From a virus: DNA of 49,306 nucleotides. How positions within the stretch are numbered: the first letter of the stretch is position 1; every line of letters begins with the position of its first letter. The notes below the pieces were generated by a model that saw nothing but the letters and a program-made list of their open reading frames with translations, did not search any database and was not told the DNA's origin. Positions 39,110 through 46,263 of the stretch are shown one piece after another. Made by a program: the position numbers and the translations under genes. The DNA is taken from positions 1 to 49,306 of IMG/VR virus record IMGVR_UViG_3300042922_000785, one strand, 5' to 3'.

Positions 39110-39411
39110 GCCGCCACCTGGAGCGGATGCTGGGGCAGATCGAGCACGCGCTTGGTTGTGCCATCCGGCTGAGGGACCATGGTCTGCCCGGCGTACTCGG
39201 TCCACGCGACCGGCTGCTCGCCGTTCGCAAACATGTTCCAGCGCTTGTGCTCGGGGATGTAATAGCTAACCGTCACAACGCCGCACTTGCCGGCGGCGAT
39301 GATCAGCTGCGGCTCAAAGACACGCCGATCGGCCTTGCCGCCCTGCCCGGCCGACTTGACCACGTAGTGACCGCGCGGCGCCTTGGACATGTCTGTGTGC
39401 CAGTTGGCCAT
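39106..39411 (-). CDS. hypothetical protein, 101 aa
   Basis: Starts ANWHTDMSKAPRGHYVVKSA and contains IAAGKCGVVTVSYYIPEHKR and WNMFANGEQPVAWTEYAGQT. The W.TDMS.AP+G pattern and the later AW.E.... resemble the small DUF551-like phage proteins (W..M..APKDG...L), but length and details differ. Overlaps neighbours. Confidence 0.6.
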   Translation of the reverse strand: MANWHTDMSKAPRGHYVVKSAGQGGKADRRVFEPQLIIAAGKCGVVTVSYYIPEHKRWNMFANGEQPVAWTEYAGQTMVPQPDGTTKRVLDLPQHPLQVAA

Positions 39412-39863
39412 CAGTGCACCGCACCGGTAAGCTCTTCGAGCGCCGCGGCGCCCTCTTCCTGCTCGCGATCGGTGACGGCCTGAACCTCTTCCCGGCGCTG
39501 CCGGGCCGCTGCTTGGGCCGATGTTTCGGCCGGCGCATCATCGCCGGATGGAGCGAACATCGAGAACTGGCCGGACGCATCCTCGAACACCTCGATCAGA
39601 TCATCGGGCACGGTCGAGGCGAGGTCCTTCAGCTTCTGCTCGAGCTTGCGCTGCTTCAGAACGGCCCGCAGCACATCGCTTGGAATGCGAAGCTCCTGCT
39701 TGGCGATCTTGATGCGGTTCTTCTGCCGCGTGCGAATGGCAGAAACCTTGCCGCGGGCCGTGGCCATGATGGACTCGGCCTCTTCATCCGCATCCTCGAT
39801 CTCGGCGATCACCTGCCGGAAGTCGTCGTCTTCGTAGCCATTCTTGAGCTGCTCAGTGGTCAT
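39411..39863 (-). CDS. coiled-coil early protein, 150 aa
   Basis: ATG at 39863 preceded by GGGGAA; a GTG at 39869 overlaps the prior stop. Residues 15-100 form a charged helical pair: VIAEIEDADEEAESIMATAR and KIAKQELRIPSDVLRAVLKQ, with KLEQKLKDLA. The D.L+..LK.R+LE.K pattern is vaguely like the GapR-type DNA-binding helices but is not a clear match. Acidic, Ala/Glu-rich C terminus. Confidence 0.6.
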   Translation of the reverse strand: MTTEQLKNGYEDDDFRQVIAEIEDADEEAESIMATARGKVSAIRTRQKNRIKIAKQELRIPSDVLRAVLKQRKLEQKLKDLASTVPDDLIEVFEDASGQFSMFAPSGDDAPAETSAQAAARQRREEVQAVTDREQEEGAAALEELTGAVH

Positions 39864-39865
39864 GG

Positions 39866-40306
39866 TCACATTCCCCAGTGGGTTTGATCTTCGTCTTCGG
39901 CGGCAAAGGTCCCGCCATTTCCGGGCAGATCCAGTCCGCCAGTTCCCCGCCCTTCCTGCTCACCGTCAGGGCCAATCTCGCCCTCCTGGTGAGCGGCAAG
40001 AAACGCCTCCAGCCGGAGCTCGCGGGCTTTGAGCCTTTGTCTTTCAATCCGGGCCTCCTCTACGGCGACGGCCGTCAGATCTTGAATTTCGTAATGGTCG
40101 ATGCGGCGGGCTTCGCAGAACCAGATCGCTTTGACCCGGCGCTCGGTCCATGATCGCTGACGGTTCCGCAGCACCTCAGCCGGTAGCGCGCGCTCAAGGC
40201 GCTTGAGCGCCTCGAAGGCCTCTCCGATCGCTGCCTGCGCCTTGCGGCCAGCACCGGTGGGGAAAGAGTCCTGGATAAGTTCGGAAGCGTAATGGGCGTC
40301 ACTCAT
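39866..40306 (-). CDS. early protein, first large gene of the minus operon
   Basis: 146 residues from MSDAHYASELIQDSFPTG at 40306 (GAGG 5 bases upstream); an ATG at 40381 would add 25 residues. Helical with KAQAAIGEAFEALKRLERAL and LRNRQRSWTERRVKAIWFCE, then a basic coiled coil. The text RRVKAIWFCEARRIDHYEI recalls small HTH-like modules placed at the head of phage early operons. Function unknown. Confidence 0.6.
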   Translation of the reverse strand: MSDAHYASELIQDSFPTGAGRKAQAAIGEAFEALKRLERALPAEVLRNRQRSWTERRVKAIWFCEARRIDHYEIQDLTAVAVEEARIERQRLKARELRLEAFLAAHQEGEIGPDGEQEGRGTGGLDLPGNGGTFAAEDEDQTHWGM

Positions 40307-40424
40307 GGCGCCTCGATCCTTGGAAGAAAAATCCACGTTCTTGGAGTGAGTTTCCAAGTCCTTGTCCTCGTTCGCTGGCATTGATTGCACCAGCGGCGAA
40401 CGACGACGAGGAAAGGGCACACAG

Positions 40425-40643
40425 ATGGATATGCGACCGATCAGCGAGATTTTGGATGAACTGCTGGACGGTCTGGGTGTGGGCATGGAGACGGCGGGAA
40501 CCGTCGAAATGCCGAGAGGTGATGCGGGATCGGCTAAAAGCCCGACCCCGCTCAAGCTCGTGTGGAACAACACGGCCTTGAGCAAAACGGCGGCGCGAGG
40601 AAACTCCAGCGCCGGTTTGCTGAAGATCGTTGTGATGAACTGA
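40425..40643 (+). CDS. hypothetical protein, 72 aa, antisense to the cro leader
   Basis: ATG at 40425 (second ATG at 40431) with GGAAAGG about 9 bases upstream. Starts MDMRPISEILDELLDGLGVG and has strong GC bias at third positions, a mark of real coding here, while the opposite frames read as shadows. Faces the minus-strand early operon between cro and the gene at 40306, so its transcript would be antisense to that operon. Confidence 0.45.
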   Translation: MDMRPISEILDELLDGLGVGMETAGTVEMPRGDAGSAKSPTPLKLVWNNTALSKTAARGNSSAGLLKIVVMN

Positions 40644-40660
40644 AAGATGCGCCCGGGCCA

Positions 40661-40780
40661 TCAGGGACCGGCCGCGACATGGATGATGGAAGGACCGACG
40701 CTGTACGCGACGAAGACGAGTCCCAGTGACGCAAGGCCCGACAAAAGCACCATAGCCGAACGGTTGCGGAGGCCAGCCAT
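40661..40780 (-). CDS. 39-aa membrane protein downstream of cro
   Basis: ATG at 40780 overlaps the cro stop (TGATG). After MAGLRNRS it is one membrane helix, AMVLLSGLASLGLVFVAYSV, ending HVAAGP. Translation coupling to cro and the clear helix support it as a real gene. Function unknown. Confidence 0.6.
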   Translation of the reverse strand: MAGLRNRSAMVLLSGLASLGLVFVAYSVGPSIIHVAAGP

Positions 40781-41010
40781 CACGCCACCTCCGCTTCCAC
40801 TGGCAGAAAATCATCTGCCGACAGTTCTTGGCCGAGAGTTCGGGCAGCGGCTAGGAGAGCCGGAACATGTTTGAACGGAATGGTGCCACCGGTTCCGCCC
40901 GCGGCGCGGGGTCGCTTCCAGTTGGCTACGCGGGTGCGATGCACACCCACGATCTCCGCCACTTTCGTGTCGCCGCCGAGCTTAGAAATGATGCTTGCCG
41001 CAGGTTCCAT
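40780..41010 (-). CDS. cro: Cro-like HTH protein
   Basis: 76 residues. Residues 5-35 form a helix-turn-helix: ISKLGGDTKVAEIVGVHRTR, VANWKRP, of the Cro/YdaS type. The rest (IPFKHVPALLAAARTLGQEL, SADDFLP) is the usual short end in which F..++P.LL.AA and L.A.D.LP are typical. It stands head to head with the CI repressor across a 94-bp gap with two operator copies, the standard genetic switch layout. Its start lies so near the predicted promoter that the mRNA may have almost no leader. Confidence 0.75.
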   Translation of the reverse strand: MEPAASIISKLGGDTKVAEIVGVHRTRVANWKRPRAAGGTGGTIPFKHVPALLAAARTLGQELSADDFLPVEAEVA

Positions 41011-41018
41011 ATGCTCAA

Positions 41019-41036
41019 TGTAGCGATATTCACTAC
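41019..41036. promoter_or_regulatory. repressor operator site 1 (cro side)
   Basis: TGTAGCGATATTCACTAC. The 17-mer from 41020 is symmetric at its ends (GTAG...CTAC). On the minus strand TTGCGC (41045-41040) and CTACAT (41023-41018), 16 bases apart, could form the cro promoter, with the operator between and over the -10 box. Confidence 0.6.
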
Positions 41037-41052
41037 CACGCGCAAGCCTCCT

Positions 41053-41065
41053 TGTAGCGATTACA
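41053..41065. promoter_or_regulatory. repressor operator site 2 (CI side)
   Basis: TGTAGCGATTACA. Shares the nine bases TGTAGCGAT with the other three sites; TGTA...TACA is symmetric. Lies 34 bp before site 3-free space and 40 bp upstream of the CI start codon. Confidence 0.55.
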
Positions 41066-41104
41066 GAAAAAGACGGCAGGCCGCTCCCACGCTATCAAAG
41101 GTGC

Positions 41105-41677
41105 ATGTTGTCCGAATGGCTACGATCCGCCCTCGAGGCGTCTGGAAAATCACAGACCGAGTTGGCGCGCCATCTAACTGAGGTGCTTGGCAAGTCTATC
41201 GACCGAGCTGCCGTGAACAAGATGACCAAGGGCACACGCGGCATCACCGCGGAAGAGGCAATGGCCATTGAGAGTTTCACCGGCTGGGAGGCCCCATCGG
41301 AGATCCAGGTCCCGCTCAAAGGGGACATTGGTGCCGGCGCCGAGGTCATCGCTTTGGAAGATGATGGTGACGCGATGGTGCCTGCGCCGCGAGATGCCAG
41401 GCCGGGATCCGTAGCAGTCCGCGTAAAAGGCGATTCCATGCACCCGGCTTACGAAGCCGGGACGCTGATCTACTACTCGCAGACCATGGCCCCTGAGCAC
41501 CTGCTAAACCGTCGCGCAGTGGTACAGCTCGGCGACGGGCGCATCTTTGTGAAAGTCATCAGGGCAGGATCTAGCCCAAACACCTGGAATCTCCAGAGCT
41601 TGAATCCGCTCTACCCAGAGATGGAAGACGAAGTTGTCGCGTGGGCAGCCCCCATCGACTGGATCAAGCCGAGATGA
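41105..41677 (+). CDS. cI: CI-type phage repressor with S24 (LexA-like) peptidase domain
   Basis: 190 residues; ATG at 41105 after AAAGGTG. N-terminal HTH at about 5-45 (LEASGKSQTELARHLTEVLG, then DRAAVNKMTKGTRG), a linker with a likely self-cleavage Ala-Gly at 77-78, then the S24 peptidase: VKGDSMHPAYEAGTLIYY with Ser111, and RIFVKVIRAG with Lys150, the catalytic pair. It should keep the prophage silent and lose activity by RecA-assisted self-cleavage after DNA damage. The sites TGTAGCGAT upstream and at 42692-42733 are its probable operators. First gene of a three-gene operon. Confidence 0.9.
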   Translation: MLSEWLRSALEASGKSQTELARHLTEVLGKSIDRAAVNKMTKGTRGITAEEAMAIESFTGWEAPSEIQVPLKGDIGAGAEVIALEDDGDAMVPAPRDARPGSVAVRVKGDSMHPAYEAGTLIYYSQTMAPEHLLNRRAVVQLGDGRIFVKVIRAGSSPNTWNLQSLNPLYPEMEDEVVAWAAPIDWIKPR

Positions 41678-41925
41678 ACACCGTTCCGACCAAGCTCATC
41701 GTCTACCTCGCCTTCGTGCGTGACGAGGAAGGCGAACTGCAGCCAGCTTTCGAGGCTCGCGAGGCGCAGTCCGAAGGCGCTGCGAAGCAGCAGGCACGGC
41801 TGCTCTGGGCCTCCGGCAAATACGCCGGCGCTCTCGCCTGGTGGCGATCGGCGGACCTCACAAATGGCGAGTTCGGGGATCCGGTTGTTCTGTTCCAAGA
41901 GGGTGAAGTCCCGGAGATGGAGTGA
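41674..41925 (+). CDS. hypothetical protein in the CI operon, 83 aa
   Basis: ATG overlaps the CI stop (ATGA). Begins NTVPTKLIVYLAFVRDEEGE, then EAREAQSEGAAKQQARLLWA and GALAWWRSADLTNGEFGDPV. A small alpha/beta protein; no family recognised. Because it is translated with the repressor, it should be present in the lysogen. Confidence 0.65.
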   Translation: MNTVPTKLIVYLAFVRDEEGELQPAFEAREAQSEGAAKQQARLLWASGKYAGALAWWRSADLTNGEFGDPVVLFQEGEVPEME

Positions 41926-42389
41926 TGGGCGCGGATATGCTCTTCGGGCTTCACGCCGAGGAAATCACCGCCTTCGCCACCTTGGGCACCCTACTGGCTA
42001 TGGTCATCGGTGGAATATTCCAGGCCAGGTTCCGGCATACGGACAAGAACCCTAAGCCGCACGTCGTTGTGGACCTAGTAGACCGGCCAAACGCGCAAAA
42101 GGGCGTCTATCAGCTCTCTGTGCACAACGACGGCAAAGTTCCTTTCCAGGTGACCTCCGTCAACGTCGCTCCCAATCTGCCGTACTGGTTCCAACAGGAC
42201 GGAGAGAACGTCAAATCTCTGATCGTGAAAGCGCCATCCAACCGCATCCTGCCGGGCCAAGCCCTACAAATGACCTTCACGGTTTGGCGTGGAGATGGAG
42301 TTCTTCGCGGCTTCGAACTGGGCATTTATTACACAAGGCGCGGCACAGCATCGGACCGAGAAGTCGTATCGACTTACGTCTCTCGCTGA
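41925..42389 (+). CDS. membrane protein in the CI operon, 154 aa
   Basis: ATG at 41925 overlaps the previous stop (TGATG). One N-terminal membrane helix (residues about 13-33, ITAFATLGTLLAMVIGGIFQ) is followed by a basic patch and a beta-sandwich-like domain: YQLSVHNDGKVPFQVTSVNV, PGQALQMTFTVWRGDGVLRG, FELGIYYTRRGTASDREV. Such a layout, a helix plus an Ig-like domain facing the cytoplasm or periplasm, is seen in small phage membrane proteins. Expression with CI makes a superinfection-exclusion role possible, but nothing in the sequence proves it. Confidence 0.65.
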   Translation: MGADMLFGLHAEEITAFATLGTLLAMVIGGIFQARFRHTDKNPKPHVVVDLVDRPNAQKGVYQLSVHNDGKVPFQVTSVNVAPNLPYWFQQDGENVKSLIVKAPSNRILPGQALQMTFTVWRGDGVLRGFELGIYYTRRGTASDREVVSTYVSR

Positions 42390-42512
42390 CCATCTCCAAA
42401 CTGCGCAGTAGGCCGCCAGGACTGACAGGTTGATGCCTGTGAGAACACCAAGAACATAAGTGTTCGTCACCCAGTTCACTCGCGCACTGCCCTGTCCCTA
42501 TATCTAACCAAG

Positions 42513-42549
42513 CACTGAGTTCAGGGTGATCTACCACTGAGTTCAGTGG
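42513..42549. repeat. direct repeat CACTGAGTTCAG x2 with palindrome
   Basis: CACTGAGTTCAG at 42513-42524 and 42535-42546, period 22 (two helix turns). The second copy is part of the palindrome CCACTGAGTTCAGTGG (42534-42549). A possible regulator or replication-initiator site. Confidence 0.6.
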
Positions 42550-42691
42550 AGCGCCGCTTAGGCGCGGCTCCACACATCTTCAGCAGTGTTCCCGACAATC
42601 CCCTCACTTCGTTCGGGTCTTGTCTCAGTACCTTCGGATTATAACTGCTGTGTACGCGAGCGCAGGAAAGGCTGCCAAGCTTTGTTTCTAT

Positions 42692-42700
42692 TATCGCTAC
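42692..42700 (-). promoter_or_regulatory. repressor operator site 3
   Basis: ATCGCTACA on plus, i.e. TGTAGCGAT on minus. Lies 16 bp from site 4 in opposite orientation, at the right early promoter. Confidence 0.55.
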
Positions 42701-42706
42701 AACCCT

Positions 42707-42735
42707 GTTGACGTGCTGTAGCGATCTAAGCTACG
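42707..42735 (+). promoter_or_regulatory. right early promoter with operator site 4
   Basis: -35 TTGACG, 17 bp, -10 CTACGT. The spacer contains TGTAGCGAT and the 17-mer GTAGCGATCTAAGCTAC (42717-42733), symmetric at its ends as in site 1 and covering the -10 box. Repressor bound here would block RNA polymerase. The first gene starts about 40 bp downstream. Confidence 0.65.
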
Positions 42736-42777
42736 TTTGCTCCATCGAAGCGATCACCGCATCCGATGGAGAGCGAA

Positions 42778-43125
42778 GTGAACAAGCACCTCAGGCCTTC
42801 CGAAATTACCCGGTCCGATTACTGGACCATCATCGATGCCGATGATCACGAGACATTCACCAGCCTAGCTGCAGCCAAAGACGTTCTTGAGCGCAGCTAT
42901 GCAGGCACCACCATCTGGCACTGCGTTCCGAGCGAAGGCTCAATGCGCGACATCACCAGTGATCTAGCTCGCGACTGGTTCGAAGCTGCCGACATCTACG
43001 ACAACGCACCGGACGCATACGCGCCCTACGTCGGCAACGACGTCATGGAGCGCCGCGACGAGCTCGAGACCACCGCCAGCTTCACGAGCCAGCACTCCAC
43101 TCAGTACCGCGGGGCGGGCCTGTGA
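42778..43125 (+). CDS. early protein, 115 aa
   Basis: GTG at 42778 preceded by GGAGAGCGAA; the in-frame ATG at 42766 has no ribosome site. Text: SEITRSDYWTIIDADDHETF, TSLAAAKDVLERSY, TIWHCVPSEGSMRDITSDLA. A small soluble alpha/beta protein, first gene under the operator-covered promoter, so likely the first phage product after induction on this side. No family recognised; host-takeover or anti-repressor roles are possible but not shown. Confidence 0.65.
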   Translation: MNKHLRPSEITRSDYWTIIDADDHETFTSLAAAKDVLERSYAGTTIWHCVPSEGSMRDITSDLARDWFEAADIYDNAPDAYAPYVGNDVMERRDELETTASFTSQHSTQYRGAGL

Positions 43126-43370
43126 GTGCGCGTCCAGCCAGCCGTGCCCACAAAGAGCGCTTTATCCTGAGCTTCGGCCAGATCACCGGCCAAACGGGCA
43201 ATGACGCAGTCTCGTCCGTGCTGCGCCAGTACGGCCTCGAGCTCTTCGAGGAGTGGGTACTGGACGCCATGGTCACGGACCTAATCAGCGCCGCTCGCCA
43301 AGCCATCAAGCGCAACAATGAGAACCGTCGCATTTGGGCTGAGCGCCCAATGATGCAGGCAGCGGAGTAG
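43122..43370 (+). CDS. hypothetical early protein, 82 aa
   Basis: GTG at 43122 overlaps the previous stop (GTGA). Basic start then a helical bundle: FILSFGQITGQTGNDAVSSV, LRQYGLELFEEWVLDAMVTD, LISAARQAIKRNN. No motif recognised. Confidence 0.6.
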   Translation: MSARPASRAHKERFILSFGQITGQTGNDAVSSVLRQYGLELFEEWVLDAMVTDLISAARQAIKRNNENRRIWAERPMMQAAE

Positions 43371-43374
43371 TCCC

Positions 43375-43593
43375 ATGTTCGACCTTCAGCAGGCCATCGA
43401 CCATTCGCGCAAACTCCATGAGACTCTGTGCAGCGCCAAGGGCGCCGGAATCTCAGGCGGCGACCCCGAGCCGATCCTGGCCGACGCAAACGCTCGGCTG
43501 GTGCAGCTGGCGAACGTCATGGGCCACTTTGCAGACCCGATGGATGATGCCGCGCGCATGATCGTGGAAGGCGCCAGGATGGCGGCAGAATGA
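43375..43593 (+). CDS. hypothetical early protein, 72 aa
   Basis: Helical, acidic: DLQQAIDHSRKLHETLCSAK, DANARLVQLANVMGHFADPM, DDAARMIVEGARMAAE. Overlaps the following tiny gene by 4 bases. Unknown function. Confidence 0.6.
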   Translation: MFDLQQAIDHSRKLHETLCSAKGAGISGGDPEPILADANARLVQLANVMGHFADPMDDAARMIVEGARMAAE

Positions 43594-43706
43594 TCCGGGC
43601 CACCCTGCTCTTCCCCATTCAATTCATCGGCTTCTTGGCCTTCCTCTACACCGTTGCCGGCGGCCACATGGTCGTGCCGCCGAGCGCCATCATGGGATTG
43701 TTCTGA
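43590..43706 (+). CDS. 38-aa membrane protein
   Basis: ATG overlaps the upstream stop (ATGA) and its own stop overlaps the next start (TGATG), which strongly supports it. One helix, ATLLFPIQFIGFLAFLYTVA, then GGHMVVPPSAIMGLF. Tiny early membrane protein of unknown role. Confidence 0.6.
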   Translation: MIRATLLFPIQFIGFLAFLYTVAGGHMVVPPSAIMGLF

Positions 43707-44029
43707 TGGTTCTGTCTTTCCTCGGAGCCCTGCGCCTCGCTCAATCCGGAATGCTTCAGTGCAGCCCGTTTTCCCCGCCCTGTGGGGGGATCGGGGTCAC
43801 GGACTGGGATTACCCACTGGCCTCCATCTTTGCCCGCCTCCGGGCCGCCTCTAACGATGGTCAGCGGCTCTCGATCCTCGATGAAGCCAAGCAGGTTTTC
43901 GCCCGCCGCGCGGTGATGGTGGAAACCATCGACCTGGCTATGCGCGACGAGCTGATGACCGTCGTGGCCAAGCTCGGCGAATGGGCCGACGCCCTCCAGG
44001 CGGACATGCAGATCTGCAAAGCAGCATGA
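43706..44029 (+). CDS. hypothetical early protein, 107 aa
   Basis: Starts MVLSFLGALRLAQSGM and holds CSPFSPPCGGIG and a helical half: RAASNDGQRLSILDEAKQVF, AMRDELMTVVAKLGEWADAL. Overlaps both neighbours by 1-4 bases. No family recognised. Confidence 0.6.
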   Translation: MVLSFLGALRLAQSGMLQCSPFSPPCGGIGVTDWDYPLASIFARLRAASNDGQRLSILDEAKQVFARRAVMVETIDLAMRDELMTVVAKLGEWADALQADMQICKAA

Positions 44030-44244
44030 ATGCTATGCTCCCGACCACGCCTGCGGCCGACGAGCGCGACAAGTTCACCCGCCTGTCCGTCACCCTTCGC
44101 CAACTCAGCCGCAAATACCGGACGTGGGCGCAGGAGGATTACGAGCGGGGCCTGACCGAGCGAGCCCGCAAGAACACCGCCGAAGCCGATCGCTGCCTCA
44201 CCGACGCCCGCTGGTATCAGCGTCGCGCCTCCCAAAACACCTGA
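44026..44244 (+). CDS. hypothetical early protein, 72 aa
   Basis: ATG at 44026 overlaps the preceding stop (ATGA). Two charged helices: TRLSVTLRQLSRKYRTWAQE and RARKNTAEADRCLTDARWYQ. Probably a helical hairpin; sits just before the recombination genes. Confidence 0.6.
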   Translation: MNAMLPTTPAADERDKFTRLSVTLRQLSRKYRTWAQEDYERGLTERARKNTAEADRCLTDARWYQRRASQNT

Positions 44245-44258
44245 ACCGGAGAACTCCA

Positions 44259-45191
44259 TTGGCATTGAAAATCACCAAGTCTACCGACCCCATCCACGTC
44301 GAGCGCCTCAACGTGGTGGTCTACGGCCCTCCCGGCTTGGGCAAGAGCAGTCTCGCATTCACCGCCGAAGCCCCGCTTCTGCTCGACTTTGACAACGGCT
44401 CCCACCGCGCAGCTAACCGCAGGGACGTGGTGCGCGTGGCGGCTTGGGCGGACGTGACCGCTATCACTGCCGAAGACCTCGCGCCTTACAAGACCATCAT
44501 CATCGACACGGCTGGTCGAGCGCTCGATGCCATCACGGCCGACATCATCAAGACCGATCCCAAGGGGCACAAAAACGGCGCCCTCACCCTGCCTGGATAC
44601 GGCACCCTCAAGACCCGGTTCATCGGCTTCCTCAAGCTAATGAACAGCTTCGGCAAGGACGTCGTGCTGATCGCCCACATGGACGAGCAGCGAAACGGTG
44701 ATGACGTGATCGAGCGCCTGGACGTTCAGGGCGGATCCAAAGGTGAAATCTACAAGGCAGCCGATGCAATGGGCCGGCTGGTGATGGAGAACGGCAAGCG
44801 CATGCTGAAGTTCTCACCGGCCGACGCCGCCTTCGGGAAGAACCCCGGGCAGCTGGAGCCCCTCCTGGTGCCACACCATGAGAGCGCTGAGTTCGACGCC
44901 TTCCTCACTTGGGTGATCCAGGCGACCAAGGACAAGCTCAACAGCCTGTCTGAGGAGCAGAAGACCGCCGCTGCCGAGCAGGACTGGTTCCGCGCCAACC
45001 TACCCAACGTGGCCGAAGCCACCGGGATCAATGTCCTGATCGAGCGGGCTTCTGCTGCGGGCCGGGTTTGCAAGACGCTTCTGCACGGCCGGGCAACCGA
45101 GTTGGGCCTGGCCTATGACAAGGCCACCGGCCAGTACGCGGCCAATTCCGAACAGCAGCCTTCAAGCGAGACGCAGGACGAGGCGGCCTGA
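44259..45191 (+). CDS. Sak4-type phage recombination ATPase (AAA_24)
   Basis: 310 residues from a TTG at 44259 with GGAGA 7 bases upstream. RecA-like core: Walker A GPPGLGKSS at 23-31, a DFDNGSHRA sensor after it, Walker B TIIIDTAG (Asp83) and DVVLIAHMDEQRNGDDVIER. The C-terminal third is helical. This family (phage nucleotide-binding protein, Sak4 group) works as a small RecA-like single-strand annealing protein. The adjacent nuclease and NinB genes complete a lambda-Red-like set. Confidence 0.8.
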   Translation: MALKITKSTDPIHVERLNVVVYGPPGLGKSSLAFTAEAPLLLDFDNGSHRAANRRDVVRVAAWADVTAITAEDLAPYKTIIIDTAGRALDAITADIIKTDPKGHKNGALTLPGYGTLKTRFIGFLKLMNSFGKDVVLIAHMDEQRNGDDVIERLDVQGGSKGEIYKAADAMGRLVMENGKRMLKFSPADAAFGKNPGQLEPLLVPHHESAEFDAFLTWVIQATKDKLNSLSEEQKTAAAEQDWFRANLPNVAEATGINVLIERASAAGRVCKTLLHGRATELGLAYDKATGQYAANSEQQPSSETQDEAA

Positions 45192-45811
45192 TGGAAGCTC
45201 TCCGAGTCTCGGCCACCGACATCGATGCGCTGCGCTATTACCTCAGCGACGAGGACGGTGATCTCGACACCTTCCTCGCCCAGATGCGCCGGCAGACGCC
45301 TCCGTCGCCAGCAATGCTTGCGGGCACGGCTTTCCACAAGGCGCTGGAGAATTGCGGCGAAGGCTCTGCGGCCAAGCTGCAGGCTGAGGACCACGTCTTC
45401 AACATCGAACTGGAAGACGAGCTCGACCTCCCAGTCTTGCGGGAGACGAAAGCCACCCGCGAGTATCGCGTTGGCAATGTGCTCGTGACGCTTGTTGGCA
45501 AGGTGGACGGAATTTACGGCCGCCGTATCGATGACCACAAGCTCACCAGCTCCTATGATCCAGAGCGATTTCTCGGCAGCTATCAGTGGCGGATCTATCT
45601 CGAGGTGTTCGAGGCCGACATGTTCCGATGGAACATCTTCGAGGGCTCTGAGATCGCCAACCAAGAGCGCGTCTGGAAGGTACGCTCTTTGCACAAGCTC
45701 AAGATGCACCGCTACCCCGGCATGGCCGCCGATGTGGAACGGGCGCTAGCAGCCTTCGTGGAGTTCGCTGACATCCATTTGCCTGAACGATTTAGCCAGG
45801 TGGCCTGCTGA
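45191..45811 (+). CDS. PD-(D/E)XK nuclease of the recombination module
   Basis: 206 residues. GTAFHKALE at 45-53 (His49) and the active site VGKVDGIYG (Asp106) with DDHKLT (Asp115, Lys117), followed by FLGSYQWRIYLEVFEADMF with the conserved Gln. The spacing is that of Cas4/RecB-type exonucleases of the PDDEXK_1 group. It would chew DNA ends to make single strands for the Sak4 protein. Starts one base inside the Sak4 stop. Confidence 0.8.
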   Translation: MEALRVSATDIDALRYYLSDEDGDLDTFLAQMRRQTPPSPAMLAGTAFHKALENCGEGSAAKLQAEDHVFNIELEDELDLPVLRETKATREYRVGNVLVTLVGKVDGIYGRRIDDHKLTSSYDPERFLGSYQWRIYLEVFEADMFRWNIFEGSEIANQERVWKVRSLHKLKMHRYPGMAADVERALAAFVEFADIHLPERFSQVAC

Positions 45812-46263
45812 TGCCGCGCCAGATCATCACCCTTGCCAACGAACGCCTCTATCAGCGCGCCTGTGAATTGGTCATGTCCGCTAAGGCCAACAGCCGGATC
45901 GAGATCAAAGGGCCAAAGCGCTCCAACGACCAAAATGGCGCCATGTGGGCCATGCTGGGCGACCTTGCGCGTGGGCTGGTCTGGAACGGGCTGCAGCTAG
46001 ACGCCGAGGAATGGAAACTGGTGATGCTCGATGCACTCCGCCGCGAGCACCGCGACCAGATGAAGCTGGTGCCGAACACGGATCACACCGGCTTCGTCAA
46101 CGTCAGCGGCACTTCCTCATCCGAGCTTACTCACGAGGAGATGCGCGACCTGCTGACGATCATCCGCGCCTTTGGCGACCAGCAAGGCGTGGAATGGAGC
46201 GAACCCAAGCCGAAGGACACGCGTCCTGCTCCGCCCATCGAGGCTTATGAGGAGCGCGCCTGA
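45811..46263 (+). CDS. ninB: NinB-like recombination mediator
   Basis: 150 residues. The NinB/Orf family pattern is clear: IEIKGPKRSNDQNGAMWAML, WNGLQLDAEEWKLVMLDALR, LVPNTDHTGFVNVSGTSSSE and EMRDLLTIIRAFGDQQGVEW. Lambda Orf binds single-stranded DNA and can replace RecFOR in recombination. Coupled to both neighbours by overlapping stops and starts. Confidence 0.85.
   Translation: MPRQIITLANERLYQRACELVMSAKANSRIEIKGPKRSNDQNGAMWAMLGDLARGLVWNGLQLDAEEWKLVMLDALRREHRDQMKLVPNTDHTGFVNVSGTSSSELTHEEMRDLLTIIRAFGDQQGVEWSEPKPKDTRPAPPIEAYEERA

Larger units (their letters stand above)
42390..42777. other. 388-bp control region between the CI operon and the right early operon
   Basis: No convincing gene. 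It holds, in order, a pair of 12-bp direct repeats (42513-42546) with a palindrome, a GC-rich hairpin (42548-42571), a poly-pyrimidine stretch, operator site 3 (42692-42700) and the operator-covered promoter (42707-42735). Reading frames on the minus strand here are short and not protein-like. Confidence 0.6.

Noticed and set aside
42264-42573. Minus-strand frames in the gap after the CI operon
   Set aside because: They overlap the end of a supported plus-strand gene, lack ribosome sites and have no protein-like pattern.
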